In this document: positions 6,858 through 16,468 of the stretch, in pieces
Layout: each line of letters opens with the position of its first letter
Position numbering within the stretch: the stretch's first letter is position 1
DNA from: Psychrobacter nivimaris
GTDB lineage: Bacteria; Pseudomonadota; Gammaproteobacteria; Pseudomonadales; Moraxellaceae
NCBI RefSeq assembly: GCF_009812035.1
Contig: NZ_VZIZ01000019.1
Coordinates: 110,177-174,176 of the forward strand
Direction: 5' to 3'
DNA length: 64,000 nt
Translations under genes and position numbers: made by a program
Notes under the pieces: generated by a model
What the model was told of the DNA's origin: nothing
The model's database searches: none
The model's input: the letters and a program-made list of their open reading frames with translations, nothing else

Positions 6858-8975
6858 TTACAGCTGTAGCTCACTGATATCAGCTACCGTCAAGAACAAG
6901 GCACGAACCTGCTTTAGCAATGCCAAGCGATTGTTTTTAAGCGCAGCATCTTCACTGTTGACCATTACTTGATCAAAGAACTGGGTCAGCGGCTCATCTA
7001 AGCTAGCCAGCGTTTGCAATACTTGGGTATAGTCCGCTTGCTCCAGCAATGGTTGTACCACTGTCTGTGCTTGCTGCACATTTGCATATAAGTTTTGCTC
7101 AGCAGGTTCAGACAGTAGTGCCTCATCGACTGTATCAGCCACGCTCACTTCTGACTTGGCCAATATATTAGCAACACGTTTGTTTGAATCAGCCAACATC
7201 GACGCTTGTGATAGCTCGCTAAATGCTTGCACTGCACGGATACGCTGATCAAAATCAAGCGGCATATGTGGGTTAATCGCTTGCACTGCTTGAATCGTAT
7301 CGACGCTAACGCCCTGCTCTGTATACATCGCACGGTAGCGCGAGTTTAGGAATGCCATGACTTGGGTAAAAGTATCGCTAATACTCAAATCCATAGTCTT
7401 TTCTTCATTGATAAGCTTTGTTGCGTTCTGTCTGCCATAGTTTTTAATAGCTTCTTCGACAAGTGCTACCAAATTAATCGATAACTGCTTTTCGATTAAA
7501 ATACGCAAGATGCCAATAGCAGAACGACGTAAGCTAAACGGATCCTTTGAACCCGTCGGTGCTTGATCAATCGCAAAAATACCAACCAATGTATCCAAAC
7601 GATCCGCTAAGGCTAAGCAAATGCCAATCGGTGTCTGTGGTAATACATCGCCACTGAATTTCGGCAGATACTGCTCTTCTAAACTGGCTGCGACCGCTTC
7701 AGGCTCATCATTTAGACGCGCATAATAAGTACCTGCAATACCTTGTAATTCAGGGTACTCGCCGACGAGCGAGCTGGCCAAATCCGCTTTAGACAAAATA
7801 CCTGCACGTACGGTTTCATCGACATTGATATCGTGACCCTGCTGCTGCATCAACGTGGCGATGAATGCAGCTAGCTTGGCTATACGCTCAGACTTCTCCC
7901 AAATCGTACCCAATTTATCTTGGAATACGCGATTTTTTAGGCTTTCTGTGAGTGCAAACAACGGCTGCTTTTGATCTTGTAAAAAGAAAAACTCTGCATC
8001 AGCCAAACGTGGACGCACGACTTTTTCATTACCTTCAATAATCTGGTTAGGATCTTTTGATTCAATATTGGTAATAAAAATGAAATACGGCTGCAATTTG
8101 CCAGTCTTATCCGTCAAGCAAAAATACTTTTGATCCGCTTGCATGGTCGAGATAAGCGCTTCTTGCGGTACTTGTAAAAAGCGCGCTTCAAAGCTTGCGC
8201 GTAGCGCAATTGGAAAATCGACCAATGCGGTGACTTCGTCCAACAAATCCTGCGGTACGATGGCATCAGAATTAACTTCATCTGCCAAAGCTTTAACTTG
8301 GTTTTTGATCAGCATTTGACGCTTATCAAAATCTGCTACTACTTTTAGACCATTTAGTAATTCTTCATAATCATTAGCATGAGCAATATTGTGATAATCA
8401 GGGCTGTGGAAGCGATGACCACGTGTTTGTGTACCAGTCTGATGACCTTGGATAGTGGCATCAATGACAGTATCATCCTGCATCAATACCGCCCACTGTA
8501 CTGGACGCACAAACTCGTTACGGCTATCGCCTGAACGCATACGTTTGGCTATCGGCAAATTATCTAGCGCGGTCTGAAAAATAGCAGGCAGTAACTCAGT
8601 GGTCGCTTGGCCACGGATAGTCTGCTCAAAACCGACATAGTCACCTTTGTCGGTATTAATCGTCGTAAGCTCGCTGGCTTCAATACCCAAACCTTTGGCA
8701 AAACCCATGGCCGCACGCGTTGGGTTGCCCTCTGCATCGAACGCCGCTTTAATCGCTGGTCCGCGTTTTTGCTCAGTACGATCAGGCTGCTTATCGCTAA
8801 TACCTTGAATCTGAATTGCCAAACGGCGCGGAGCAGCAAAGGCTTTGATGCTATCAAAGGTAATATCTGCTGCCGTCAATTGCTCGGTAACACTGGCTTG
8901 TAGCGCATCACGTAATGGTTTTAGGCTCTTTGGAGGTAGCTCTTCACACCCCAGTTCAAATAGAATAGTACTCAT
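6858..8975 (-). CDS. glyS: Glycine--tRNA ligase beta subunit
   Basis: GlyS is the tRNA-binding beta subunit of the alpha2beta2 glycyl-tRNA synthetase. At 705 residues it has the usual length (~690). It starts STILFELGCEELPPK, contains the central conserved segments TRGHRFH, ALISTMQADQKYF and RPRLADAEFF, and the HD-like region DKLGTIWEKSERI. The C-terminal ~100 residues are the anticodon-binding helical domain. It begins 9 bp after glyQ in one operon, and a strong terminator follows. A tRNA-Gly(GCC), its substrate, lies in this window at 19026-19100. Confidence 0.97.
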   Translation of the reverse strand: MSTILFELGCEELPPKSLKPLRDALQASVTEQLTAADITFDSIKAFAAPRRLAIQIQGISDKQPDRTEQKRGPAIKAAFDAEGNPTRAAMGFAKGLGIEASELTTINTDKGDYVGFEQTIRGQATTELLPAIFQTALDNLPIAKRMRSGDSRNEFVRPVQWAVLMQDDTVIDATIQGHQTGTQTRGHRFHSPDYHNIAHANDYEELLNGLKVVADFDKRQMLIKNQVKALADEVNSDAIVPQDLLDEVTALVDFPIALRASFEARFLQVPQEALISTMQADQKYFCLTDKTGKLQPYFIFITNIESKDPNQIIEGNEKVVRPRLADAEFFFLQDQKQPLFALTESLKNRVFQDKLGTIWEKSERIAKLAAFIATLMQQQGHDINVDETVRAGILSKADLASSLVGEYPELQGIAGTYYARLNDEPEAVAASLEEQYLPKFSGDVLPQTPIGICLALADRLDTLVGIFAIDQAPTGSKDPFSLRRSAIGILRILIEKQLSINLVALVEEAIKNYGRQNATKLINEEKTMDLSISDTFTQVMAFLNSRYRAMYTEQGVSVDTIQAVQAINPHMPLDFDQRIRAVQAFSELSQASMLADSNKRVANILAKSEVSVADTVDEALLSEPAEQNLYANVQQAQTVVQPLLEQADYTQVLQTLASLDEPLTQFFDQVMVNSEDAALKNNRLALLKQVRALFLTVADISELQL

Positions 8976-8984
8976 GGGATGCTC

Positions 8985-10052
8985 CTATTTATCGTTAGTA
9001 GATTGGTTAGTGTCAGTAGTTTCTTTTGTTATGCCGTCTGCTGCTAAGCTGTCCTTTGACACATCTTCTTTTGGCAAATACTTATCAAGCGCGGCTTGGC
9101 GATGTTCTTCATCAGCCAACGGGAAGCCCAATTTGGCACGAGCTTCGACATAACCAAAGGCAACCTTACGAGCAAGCGTACGCACACGCAGGATAAAACG
9201 CTGACGCTCAGTCACTGAAATAGCGCCGCGTGCATCAAGTAAGTTAAACGCGTGAGATGCTTTTAACACCATCTCATAAGCTGGCAATGGTAATCCTGCA
9301 TCGACCAATTTGTCGGCTTGTTGCTCATAAAAATCAAACATCTCGCCCATCATCGGCACATCAGCGTGCTCAAAGTTGTAGGTAGACTGCTCGACTTCGT
9401 TTTGATGAAAAACATCGCCATAAGTGACACGGCCAAACTCACCATCTGCCCAGACCAAATCATAAACGCTATCAACGCCCTGTACATACATGGCCAAACG
9501 CTCAAGTCCGTAAGTGATTTCGCCAGTGACTGGGAAGCACTCGATACCACCGACTTGCTGGAAGTACGTGAACTGCGTGACTTCCATACCGTTTAGCCAA
9601 ATCTCCCAACCAAGTCCCCACGCACCAAGCGTTGGCGATTCCCAGTTGTCTTCTACAAAGCGCACGTCATGCACCAATGGATCAATACCAATGGCTCGTA
9701 GTGAGTCCAAATACAGCTCTTGGATGTTCGGTGGATTTGGCTTTAGCACGACTTGGAACTGATAATAATGCTGCAGGCGGTTCGGGTTATCACCATAGCG
9801 CCCGTCAGTAGGACGACGTGATGGCTGTACATAAGCCGCATTCCAACGCTCAGGACCTAACGAGCGCAAAAACGTCGCGGTATGAAAAGTACCTGCACCG
9901 ACTTCCATGTCGTAGGGCTGTAATACAACGCAGCCTTTATCGGCCCAATAATTTTGCAAAGTTAAGATTAAATCTTGAAAAGTCATCGGTTGAGAGTCTT
10001 TATCTTGTATCATCGGGGTTATCGCTTGGGATGTCATAGTTTCGGTTTTCAT
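8985..10052 (-). CDS. glyQ: Glycine--tRNA ligase alpha subunit
   Basis: GlyQ is the catalytic class II alpha subunit that activates glycine with ATP and charges tRNA-Gly. The core runs from [19 protein letters not shown] (residue 23 on) through [17 protein letters not shown] and [19 protein letters not shown] (motif 2 region) to [20 protein letters not shown]. The protein has 355 residues: the family's usual ~300 plus a 22-residue N-terminal and a ~30-residue Ser/Thr-rich C-terminal extension. ATG 10052 is the longest start, but the internal ATG at 9986 (MTFQ) corresponds to the normal family start and could be used instead. Confidence 0.95.
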   Translation of the reverse strand: MKTETMTSQAITPMIQDKDSQPMTFQDLILTLQNYWADKGCVVLQPYDMEVGAGTFHTATFLRSLGPERWNAAYVQPSRRPTDGRYGDNPNRLQHYYQFQVVLKPNPPNIQELYLDSLRAIGIDPLVHDVRFVEDNWESPTLGAWGLGWEIWLNGMEVTQFTYFQQVGGIECFPVTGEITYGLERLAMYVQGVDSVYDLVWADGEFGRVTYGDVFHQNEVEQSTYNFEHADVPMMGEMFDFYEQQADKLVDAGLPLPAYEMVLKASHAFNLLDARGAISVTERQRFILRVRTLARKVAFGYVEARAKLGFPLADEEHRQAALDKYLPKEDVSKDSLAADGITKETTDTNQSTNDK

Positions 10053-10461
10053 AGTAAAGCCACTGTGAAATGAGTATTATTAAATAAATCTCTGATAGCG
10101 CACGCGCGACCTATTCGGCAACGACTCTATCTGCCTGCTCACCTTACTAAAAATTGACTATTTTATCCATATTTACATCAACTAAATTTGCATAGTGGGC
10201 ACAAAACCTCGGTTGTATAGCGTATTTTCAGGCAAATCATCATGGAAGTAGTACTAATACAATAAATAAAAAAATACCCAAATGCGCTAGCATTCGGGCA
10301 GGAGGAAAATTGTGTCTTGGGCATCCTGATTGGTCAGGCTTTTTATTTTTTGAAGGTTTACTGTTTTTAGCAATTACGTCTAACTTAAATTTGGCTCTTT
10401 AACTGGTTCAGAAAACCTAATTTTAAAAAAGCTAATTTTAAAAATAACTATCAGACTCCTA
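10053..10461. other. Intergenic region upstream of glyQ
   Basis: These ~410 bases hold no gene. They must contain the glyQS promoter, and they hold a terminator-like hairpin (10270-10299) on the minus strand that would end the pspC-like transcript. Confidence 0.6.
10270..10299 (-). terminator. Probable terminator after the PspC-like gene
   Basis: On the minus strand an eight-of-nine pair stem CCCGAATGC/GCATTTGGG with a TAGC loop is followed by TATTTTTTTATTT. It lies ~165 bases past the PspC-like stop and ahead of the glyQ promoter region. Confidence 0.6.
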
Positions 10462-10674
10462 TTATTGATAAGACTGACTATTGGCTTTTGGCATAATTAT
10501 CCATAGGATGATATAAATTAAAATGCCTGGTACTGCTGCGCTTAACGATGAGATGATGACAAATAATACTCTCACCCATGTTGGCGACCAGCCAGCATAT
10601 TCTGCAATGCCACTCATCACACCTGCTATCATGCGATTGTTTGGTGAGCGATGTAATTTTGCTAACTTAGCCAA
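10462..10674 (-). CDS. PspC-domain membrane protein
   Basis: A 70-residue PspC-family protein. It has the family start LHRSPNNRMIAGVMSGIAEYAGW (up to residue ~29) followed by one long hydrophobic segment (VRVLFVIISSLSAAVPGILIYIILWIIMP, two close membrane passes or one helix). PspC senses membrane stress in the phage-shock system of enterobacteria; here no pspA, pspB or pspF is nearby, so it is probably a stand-alone member with unknown partner. Confidence 0.85.
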   Translation of the reverse strand: MAKLAKLHRSPNNRMIAGVMSGIAEYAGWSPTWVRVLFVIISSLSAAVPGILIYIILWIIMPKANSQSYQ

Positions 10675-11419
10675 ATCAAATACCTCTCTATTTTCTATTC
10701 TTGTTTATTTTTTTATTCTATTTTTCTAACAATCTTACATATTTAGCTAAAACATTAGCTTGCTTTGCTAACTTACGAATCAGTATATCAATAATTCAGG
10801 ATTTATCTGTTGAAGGTATAGCAGTACTTTGTGAGTTTATGCTACTCAAGCTTACCCTAATCTGTCATAACACCATGCAAGCCCCTGATTTTAAATAGTT
10901 ATTTCAAAATATTTCAAAATCATCTTTGTTGCTATAACCTTGCAATCTCGCTTCACGTATTTTGTTATTTTTAATTTAATCAAAGAGATAAGCTTGCTTT
11001 ATAACGCTAAAATCGAGTCAAACTTTTGATAGTCTGAATAATCTTTTAGCTAACCAAGTTTACTCGATTAAAAGAATCCTCAATTAAAAAACGTGCAATT
11101 CCGTGTACGTGCGATATACCTTATTTTTACAATAACCCACCTGCAAATCATCCAAAACCTTTATACCATGCTGATAAGCAACTCAGATTTCAGATATTCT
11201 ATGATGAAAGTTAGAACACTGCTCAACTATTAGATAAGAATACCTTTACGAAGAAGATTAAAAGTAAGGAACGTGTTTGGTATTACGATTCTTAATAGAT
11301 TGCTGATTTGGATCTTGATAGATATCTAGTTTGGATCATTCAACTTAGACAGCATTAGCCGTATTTTTGGAATAGAGATGGAACACTGAGATTAAAATAA
11401 AAAAATAATAAGGATAACT
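10675..11419. other. Long intergenic region upstream of nadR
   Basis: About 745 AT-rich bases without an intact gene. The right half (11050-11360) resembles a decayed coding sequence. A 65-codon plus-strand ORF at 10701-10898 has low-complexity hydrophobic content and no ribosome site, so it was not called. Confidence 0.5.
11050..11360 (+). pseudogene. Possible decayed coding remnant
   Basis: One plus-strand frame gives protein-like sequence interrupted by stops. It reads ESSIKKRAIPCTCDIPYFYN, then HPKPLYHADKQLRFQIFYDES, a TAG, then LLDKNTFTKKIKSKERVWYYDS, two stops (TAA TAG), and DLDLDRYLVWIIQL. The amino-acid make-up and continuous frame look like a gene broken by nonsense changes rather than random AT-rich DNA. 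The family is not recognised. Confidence 0.3.
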
Positions 11420-12478
11420 ATGTACGACACTGGATTGATGATTGGACATTTCGAGCCCCTGCACTTAGGGCAGATGCGCAGCATATTGGATGCAGCAGGA
11501 CAAGCCAAAACCTTACATATCGTTATTATGGCGCATCCATCGCCACATCCTGATTTTACCATTACCCTACAAGACAAAGCGCGTTGGCTACAGATGGCCT
11601 GTGCCGATTTGCCATTTATTCACATTCATACTACTCATGAGATAGAGCTACCGCTACACGAACATCTGTATAGTGCCAGTGATGATGTCAGTATCGATGT
11701 CGCTGCTAGTAATGCTAAATTGCAACGCTTAATGAATGCATTATCGCTATCAGCAGAGACTGTATTGTTTATGGCGGACAACCATCCGCTCACTCGCAAT
11801 GACATACAAGAGCAGCTGCTTTTGCCAGTCGTTACTACGCCGCTACAGCTCGAATTTGACTCTTATGAGATTGCGCGTGATCCAGTTGCCCATTGGTCAG
11901 CACTTCATCCGCAAGCCCGCGCCGACTACACCAAGACTGTCGCTATCGTCGGCGGTGAAAGCTCAGGTAAGACAACGCTGGTACATAAGCTTGCCAATTA
12001 TTATGGTGCCAGCTTTGCCCTAGAAATGGGGCGTCTGTATGTCGGTACGGATTTGGGCGGTAGCGAGGTTGGATTACAGTACAGTGATTATGGCCCTATT
12101 TGTCTTGATCATGCTGAGGCAATCCGAGAAGCCAAAGCCCGTGCGACTGCCCCTATCACCATCGTTGATACTGACTTTGTCACTACGCAAGCATTTTGTG
12201 AAGAGTATGAGGGTCGTACGCATCCCTTTGTGGCTGCTTGTATTGATGAGTTTCGTTTAGACCACACCATTATGTTAGATAACAATACGCCATGGGTTGA
12301 TGATGGTATGCGATCTTTGGGTACGCCTGAAGCGCGTGGACGCTTTGAGCAGCGCTTGATAGATATTTTTGCGCGTCACGATATTACACCGCATATGATT
12401 GATCAGCCTGACTATGATGCTCGCTACCAGCAAGCATTATTATTGATTGATCAATATATCTATGGCAAAAAATCATAA
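11420..12478 (+). CDS. nadR: NadR-like NMN adenylyltransferase / ribosylnicotinamide kinase
   Basis: A bifunctional NAD salvage enzyme: the N-terminal nucleotidyltransferase domain makes NAD from NMN and ATP, and the C-terminal kinase domain phosphorylates nicotinamide riboside to NMN. It has 352 residues and lacks the N-terminal helix-turn-helix repressor part of enterobacterial NadR. The adenylyltransferase motif near residue 9 reads GHFEPLHLGQ, with Gln where the family usually has the second His of HxGH. The kinase P-loop is GGESSGKTT (about residues 177-185). pnuC, the matching transporter, follows 108 bp downstream, so salvage of external nicotinamide riboside is likely. ATG 11420 follows ATAAGGATAACT. 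Confidence 0.88.
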   Translation: MYDTGLMIGHFEPLHLGQMRSILDAAGQAKTLHIVIMAHPSPHPDFTITLQDKARWLQMACADLPFIHIHTTHEIELPLHEHLYSASDDVSIDVAASNAKLQRLMNALSLSAETVLFMADNHPLTRNDIQEQLLLPVVTTPLQLEFDSYEIARDPVAHWSALHPQARADYTKTVAIVGGESSGKTTLVHKLANYYGASFALEMGRLYVGTDLGGSEVGLQYSDYGPICLDHAEAIREAKARATAPITIVDTDFVTTQAFCEEYEGRTHPFVAACIDEFRLDHTIMLDNNTPWVDDGMRSLGTPEARGRFEQRLIDIFARHDITPHMIDQPDYDARYQQALLLIDQYIYGKKS

Positions 12479-12586
12479 ACTGTACTGAGCATATTTATAA
12501 TAATTTATTCACTAGCACACGTTATTTAACTAGCATATGGTAGTTAGCACTATATTGGTATCAGTATTTACTTTAGGGGAAAAGCG

Positions 12587-13318
12587 ATGCGTATTCAGCT
12601 ATTGGACAACATCACCGGAAAATGGGCGATGCAATGGATTATCATTTGGTTTATTTGCGGTGTCATTGCCTTATCCGCAGGTTTTTGGCTCACGACAGAC
12701 CATACCACGCTTGATTGGTTTTATTTAGCGGTCTCATTTATTGGTTTGGTTTGCGTGGTCTCGCTATCATTCCGCAAAAACGTCATGGGCAATGGCTTTG
12801 GTATGGGAGCAACGGCTGGCGAAGTCATCGTGCAAGCAACGTCTGGCGCAGTTGGTTTGATGCTTGCTCCATTATTTAACTTTTTTACCCATGTTTATGG
12901 TATTTTTTATTGGTCGAAGCACACCGATCCTGATGGCGACATGATACCTAAATCAGCAAGCAAAGCTGTCTGGTTAATCACCGCGGCATTTATTATCATT
13001 GGTCTTGCCCTTTTTCCCACGATAAATGATTTGCTAGCAAGCTACGGCTATGCGGTCGTAGAGGATGATAGTAGTCTTTTTTTGGGATTTATCTCTTTCT
13101 TTTGGATTAATGTGATTGCCTTTGTGCTTTCTATTACCGCTCAGGCAGCTATGATTCTGCGTTATTCATTTAACTGGTGGTTGTGGATTATCGTCAACTT
13201 TGTCTGGCTCATCGTGAACCTTATGTCTGGCAACTATATCTTTGCTATTCAGACTATGGTGTATCAAGTAAACGCCTTTATCGGCCTTTATGAGTGGCAT
13301 CGCAGCGAGCAAGGATAA
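12587..13318 (+). CDS. pnuC: PnuC-family nicotinamide riboside transporter
   Basis: PnuC moves nicotinamide riboside (or related pyridine nucleosides) across the inner membrane by facilitated diffusion driven by phosphorylation inside the cell. The 243-residue protein is strongly hydrophobic with about seven membrane helices. The family signature is near the C-terminus: FNWWLWIIVNFVWLIVN, then YIFAIQTMVYQVNAFIGLYEW. It follows nadR, whose kinase domain would trap the incoming substrate. ATG 12587 follows TTAGGGGAAAAGC. An aspartate-rich loop (YAVVEDDSS) separates two helices near residue ~160. Confidence 0.88.
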   Translation: MRIQLLDNITGKWAMQWIIIWFICGVIALSAGFWLTTDHTTLDWFYLAVSFIGLVCVVSLSFRKNVMGNGFGMGATAGEVIVQATSGAVGLMLAPLFNFFTHVYGIFYWSKHTDPDGDMIPKSASKAVWLITAAFIIIGLALFPTINDLLASYGYAVVEDDSSLFLGFISFFWINVIAFVLSITAQAAMILRYSFNWWLWIIVNFVWLIVNLMSGNYIFAIQTMVYQVNAFIGLYEWHRSEQG

Positions 13319-13539
13319 TGTGTCTCTTATAGAAAAACCCCTTGGGAGTTTGAATAAAATCTTGCTGATATAGCATCAATAGTACGAGTGAAATTGACTG
13401 TGCGGTCTATCAGATAATATGGTAGACAGGCACAATTAGTGCTACAACTGATATTAACAATCATCTTCGCATTTAGCTTAGTAGCGAGTCCATTAGCTAG
13501 TATCAGTTACTTATCTTATTTACTAACAGGGAGGTTAGT

Positions 13540-13974
13540 ATGTCTCGTCAACCAAAAATGTCTAAACGTACGCTAGAGCAATGGCTTAGTGAGTACTCTG
13601 TCAGTCACCAAAACTTGGTCAATAAAAAAATCCATTGGCTATGTGTGCCAACTATCTTTGTCAGCCTGTTAGGTATGGGCATGTCATTATCTGTGTGGTT
13701 TACCTTGGTGCTTAGCGCATTAGTATTACTGTTTTATATGCGTTTATCTACGCCACTGTTTTTAGCGATGGGGATGTTTATTCTTATCTGTCTGTCAGTG
13801 ATAGCAGCGATGCCATGGGGCTTTAAAGCATGGGCAGCGGTATTTATCGTTGCGTGGATTGGCCAGTTCATTGGTCATAAAATCGAAGGCAAAAAACCTT
13901 CTTTCTTTAAGGATTTACAGTTTTTATTAATCGGTCCAGCATGGGTGGCTAATAGTTTGATGCAACGCAAATAG
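13540..13974 (+). CDS. Mpo1-like (DUF962) membrane protein
   Basis: A 144-residue membrane protein of the DUF962/Mpo1 family. Yeast Mpo1 is an Fe2+-dependent dioxygenase that removes one carbon from 2-hydroxy fatty acids. Conserved His positions are visible: HQNLVNKKIHWLCVP (near residues 23-37) and QFIGHKIEGKKPSFFKDLQFL (near 112-132). About four membrane helices lie between and after them. ATG 13540 has a good ribosome site (GGGAGG). The bacterial substrate is unknown; the gene stands alone, ending before a bidirectional terminator. Confidence 0.85.
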   Translation: MSRQPKMSKRTLEQWLSEYSVSHQNLVNKKIHWLCVPTIFVSLLGMGMSLSVWFTLVLSALVLLFYMRLSTPLFLAMGMFILICLSVIAAMPWGFKAWAAVFIVAWIGQFIGHKIEGKKPSFFKDLQFLLIGPAWVANSLMQRK

Positions 13975-14072
13975 TCGTCAATCTCTGCGTAATCTCTGTA
14001 AGAACGTAGATTAGCTTTAGGCTACTCAACAACCTCTACAATTCTCACCCTCAACAAAAGAATATCATCAAT

Positions 14073-14112
14073 AAAAAAACGCCACCCAGAGATTACTGAG
14101 TGGCGCTTTTTG
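14073..14112. terminator. Bidirectional terminator between the Mpo1-like and nitroreductase genes
   Basis: Stem CGCCAC/GTGGCG (14080-14085 and 14100-14105) flanked by an A7 run and a T5 run, between two converging genes. Confidence 0.75.
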
Positions 14113-14173
14113 TTTTACGTAAGCTTTTGGGGCTATTAAGATTTTAGGGCTATATAGAACAGACTCCCCTATC

Positions 14174-14785
14174 CTACGCACCAAACACTTTCATACGCTC
14201 TTCGACTGGCTTAAATGCTTTTTCGCCCGCTGGCTGCTCAATCGTTCCAAATACCAATTGTGCATTTAGCGTCCAGTCTTTGTCGATATCCCAAGCGCTA
14301 GCTACTTTTTGATCGATTACTGGGTTGTAGTGCTGTAAGTTTGCGCCAACATCGATACTGGCTAGTGCCGTCCAGATAACATACTGATGCATGGCGCTGG
14401 TTTGACTTGCCCAAATTGGGAAGTTGTCAGCATATAGTGGCGCGGCTTCTTGCATGCCTCTGACGACTGCTTGATCTTCAAAAAACAGTACCGTACCAGC
14501 ACCATTACGGAAACCATTGACACGCTCTTTGGTCGATTTGAACTTCTCTTCATCACCAACGATTTCACGTAACGTATCTTCGGTCATGTCCCACAATTTA
14601 CGATGGTCATCGCCGAACAATACAACGATACGTGTCGATTGCGAGTTAAACGATGATGGCGTGTGCAAAATAGCATGCTCAACTATTTTCACGATTTCGT
14701 CGTTAGCTACTGGCAGTTTGTTGCTTAGCGCATAGATAGAACGACGTTTTTCTGCTAGCTGCTGTAATGTTGTTAAATCTGACAT
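14174..14785 (-). CDS. Nitroreductase-family NAD(P)H oxidoreductase
   Basis: A 203-residue FMN-dependent nitroreductase-fold enzyme that would reduce nitro compounds or quinones with NAD(P)H. The N-terminal RRSIYALSNKLPV (residues 14-26) holds the FMN-phosphate-binding Arg/Ser; HTPSSFNSQSTRIVVLFG and the late IGV-type segment (IDVGANLQHYNPVID) also fit the short HBN1/YdjA-like subgroup. It is grouped with pirin, DoxX and a LysR regulator, a set often seen together in responses to electrophiles. The physiological substrate is not evident. Confidence 0.85.
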   Translation of the reverse strand: MSDLTTLQQLAEKRRSIYALSNKLPVANDEIVKIVEHAILHTPSSFNSQSTRIVVLFGDDHRKLWDMTEDTLREIVGDEEKFKSTKERVNGFRNGAGTVLFFEDQAVVRGMQEAAPLYADNFPIWASQTSAMHQYVIWTALASIDVGANLQHYNPVIDQKVASAWDIDKDWTLNAQLVFGTIEQPAGEKAFKPVEERMKVFGA

Positions 14786-14890
14786 AGTGTTTCTCCATGT
14801 TGTTAGTAAAATAGTTATTAATAAAAATAATTTTTAGCGTTAATGGTTATTGATATAAGTGCTTTAATTGATAAAGAGCTTTGTTCTTGA

Positions 14891-15604
14891 CTACATAAAT
14901 AGCGGTACTTCCATCACTAGCACACGGCTAGCTACCGTTGCGTCCATCATAAAGCTCTGAATATCCCAAATGCAAAGGCCGTCACGAATAGACAGGACTT
15001 GGCCATCTATCACGACTTCACCACTGATGACAAATACGTAGACACCGTTGTTAGAGTCATTTAACTGATAAGTTTGCGATATACCTTCGTCAAAACCACC
15101 CATGCTAAACCAAGCATCTTGATGAATCCAAACACCTGCATCATCGGCATTAGGTGACAGCACTTGGCTAAGCTCGTTAGGTCGCATTATATCGCCCATA
15201 TGTACCTGCTGATAACGCGGTGCGACATCCATTTTGTTTGGTATCACCCAAATCTGCAAAAACCTCACAGCCTCTGCATCGTCACCATTCATTTCACTAT
15301 GGGTAATGCCTGTACCCGCTGACATCACTTGAATTTCACCAGTCTCTATGACGCCCTCGTTACCGATACTATCGCCATGAGCGAGCTTGCCGGATAGAGG
15401 AATACTGATAATTTCCATGTTACGGTGCGAGTGATTGCCAAACCCCTGACCGCCAATGACAAAATCATCATTAATAACGCGTAAGGCACCAAATCCCATA
15501 CGCTCAGGATTATGATAATTGGCAAAGCTAAAGGTATGTCTGCTTTTAAGCCAGCCATGATTGGCATCGCCACGTGAGTCTGCTGCATGATAGATTGTTT
15601 TCAT
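14891..15604 (-). CDS. Pirin-family protein
   Basis: A 237-residue pirin, a bicupin protein with one metal site; E. coli YhhW of this family has quercetinase activity. The metal ligands are in the N-terminal cupin: GFGNHSHRNMEIISIPLSGKL (two His, about residues 56-62) and GEIQVMSAGTGITHSEMNGD (His and Glu, near 101-106). The start is DSRGDANHGWLKSRHTFSF, as in canonical pirins. ATG 14891-15604 start follows TAAGGACGAATT. It probably acts together with the nitroreductase 105 bp downstream and the DoxX protein upstream. Confidence 0.9.
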   Translation of the reverse strand: MKTIYHAADSRGDANHGWLKSRHTFSFANYHNPERMGFGALRVINDDFVIGGQGFGNHSHRNMEIISIPLSGKLAHGDSIGNEGVIETGEIQVMSAGTGITHSEMNGDDAEAVRFLQIWVIPNKMDVAPRYQQVHMGDIMRPNELSQVLSPNADDAGVWIHQDAWFSMGGFDEGISQTYQLNDSNNGVYVFVISGEVVIDGQVLSIRDGLCIWDIQSFMMDATVASRVLVMEVPLFM

Positions 15605-15950
15605 AATTCGTCCTTAGCTATCAACAGATTAATCCTCTATATACTTATTATCGATTAATCTATTTAAACAATGGGCTTATTATAATTATTAATTCTACAT
15701 AGATAAACAACGCTAAATGCAATTAACTATTCTGTTTTGTAGAACAATCGGAGCAGTTCTAACGTAACATAGATTTTTTACATATATTAGCATAGCTAAC
15801 TGTATATAAATTACTTTAAGTTATGCTTATATAAAAAACTGTCTGCTGTTGAAATTTCCTGTGAAAATGTACATGACGCTCTTTATTTGAAACTACCCCT
15901 TTATGATTGTTCTTCGTAAACGTATAAGAGGTAGATCAGCTACTGATTGT
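15605..15950. other. Intergenic region between doxX-like gene and pirin gene
   Basis: About 345 bases with no gene. It contains AGAACAAT (15741-15748) and its complement ATTGTTCTT (15906-15914), a word shared with the LysR promoter region at 16445-16453. Confidence 0.5.
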
Positions 15951-16331
15951 TTATCGCTTACTGTCTATTGAGTAAACACCCGCACCATGAGCAAAAATCA
16001 TCAAAAACCCACCTGCGATCGAAATGTTTTTCATAAATGAGATCATCTGTGATTCATCAGTCCAGAACTGATGAAAAATAATAGCTGACACGATGCTAAA
16101 CCCAGCAAACAAGAAAGCGATTGGGCGAGCTTTATAACCTAGCAAGATAGCAATACCACCTAGTACCTCAAACGCGATTACCAATGGTAATAACATACCA
16201 GGCACACCTACTGATTCCATATAGCCTTGAGTAGTCGCATAATCTGTGATTTTACCAATGCCTGCAAAGATGAAAATGACTGATAATAATAGACGACCAA
16301 GCGGTGCGCTAAATTGCTGTAACTTGTCCAT
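15951..16331 (-). CDS. DoxX-family membrane protein
   Basis: A 126-residue DoxX-family inner-membrane protein with four predicted helices. The family start LGRLLLSVIFIFAGIGKITDYATT (to residue ~35) and the segment PLVIAFEVLGGIAILLGYKAR (near 50-70) are clear. DoxX relatives in mycobacteria take part in membrane-associated thiol-oxidant defence. It is divergently transcribed from the LysR gene that starts 137 bp away, so it is a likely target of that regulator. Confidence 0.87.
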   Translation of the reverse strand: MDKLQQFSAPLGRLLLSVIFIFAGIGKITDYATTQGYMESVGVPGMLLPLVIAFEVLGGIAILLGYKARPIAFLFAGFSIVSAIIFHQFWTDESQMISFMKNISIAGGFLMIFAHGAGVYSIDSKR

Positions 16332-16433
16332 AATAATGCTCCAAAAGTGTGTTTAATCATGTCTCTAAGTAGAGAATAGCGCGATTATAGGCGTTGACTA
16401 GCATGGGATAAACAGCAATAATCACAAGTATAA

Positions 16434-16450
16434 GTTCTTGGTGTAAGAAC
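16434..16450. promoter_or_regulatory. Candidate LysR-type operator
   Basis: Perfect inverted repeat GTTCTT-N5-AAGAAC located 18 bases upstream of the LysR start and in the gap to the divergent DoxX gene. The half-site with its flank, AAGAACAAT, recurs twice upstream of the pirin gene. Binding is inferred from symmetry and position only. Confidence 0.4.
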
Positions 16451-16468
16451 AATCATGAGGCATCGATA

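Noticed and set aside
10701..10898. 65-codon plus-strand ORF between the PspC-like gene and nadR
   Set aside because: Low-complexity, overlapping no conserved motif and no ribosome site.
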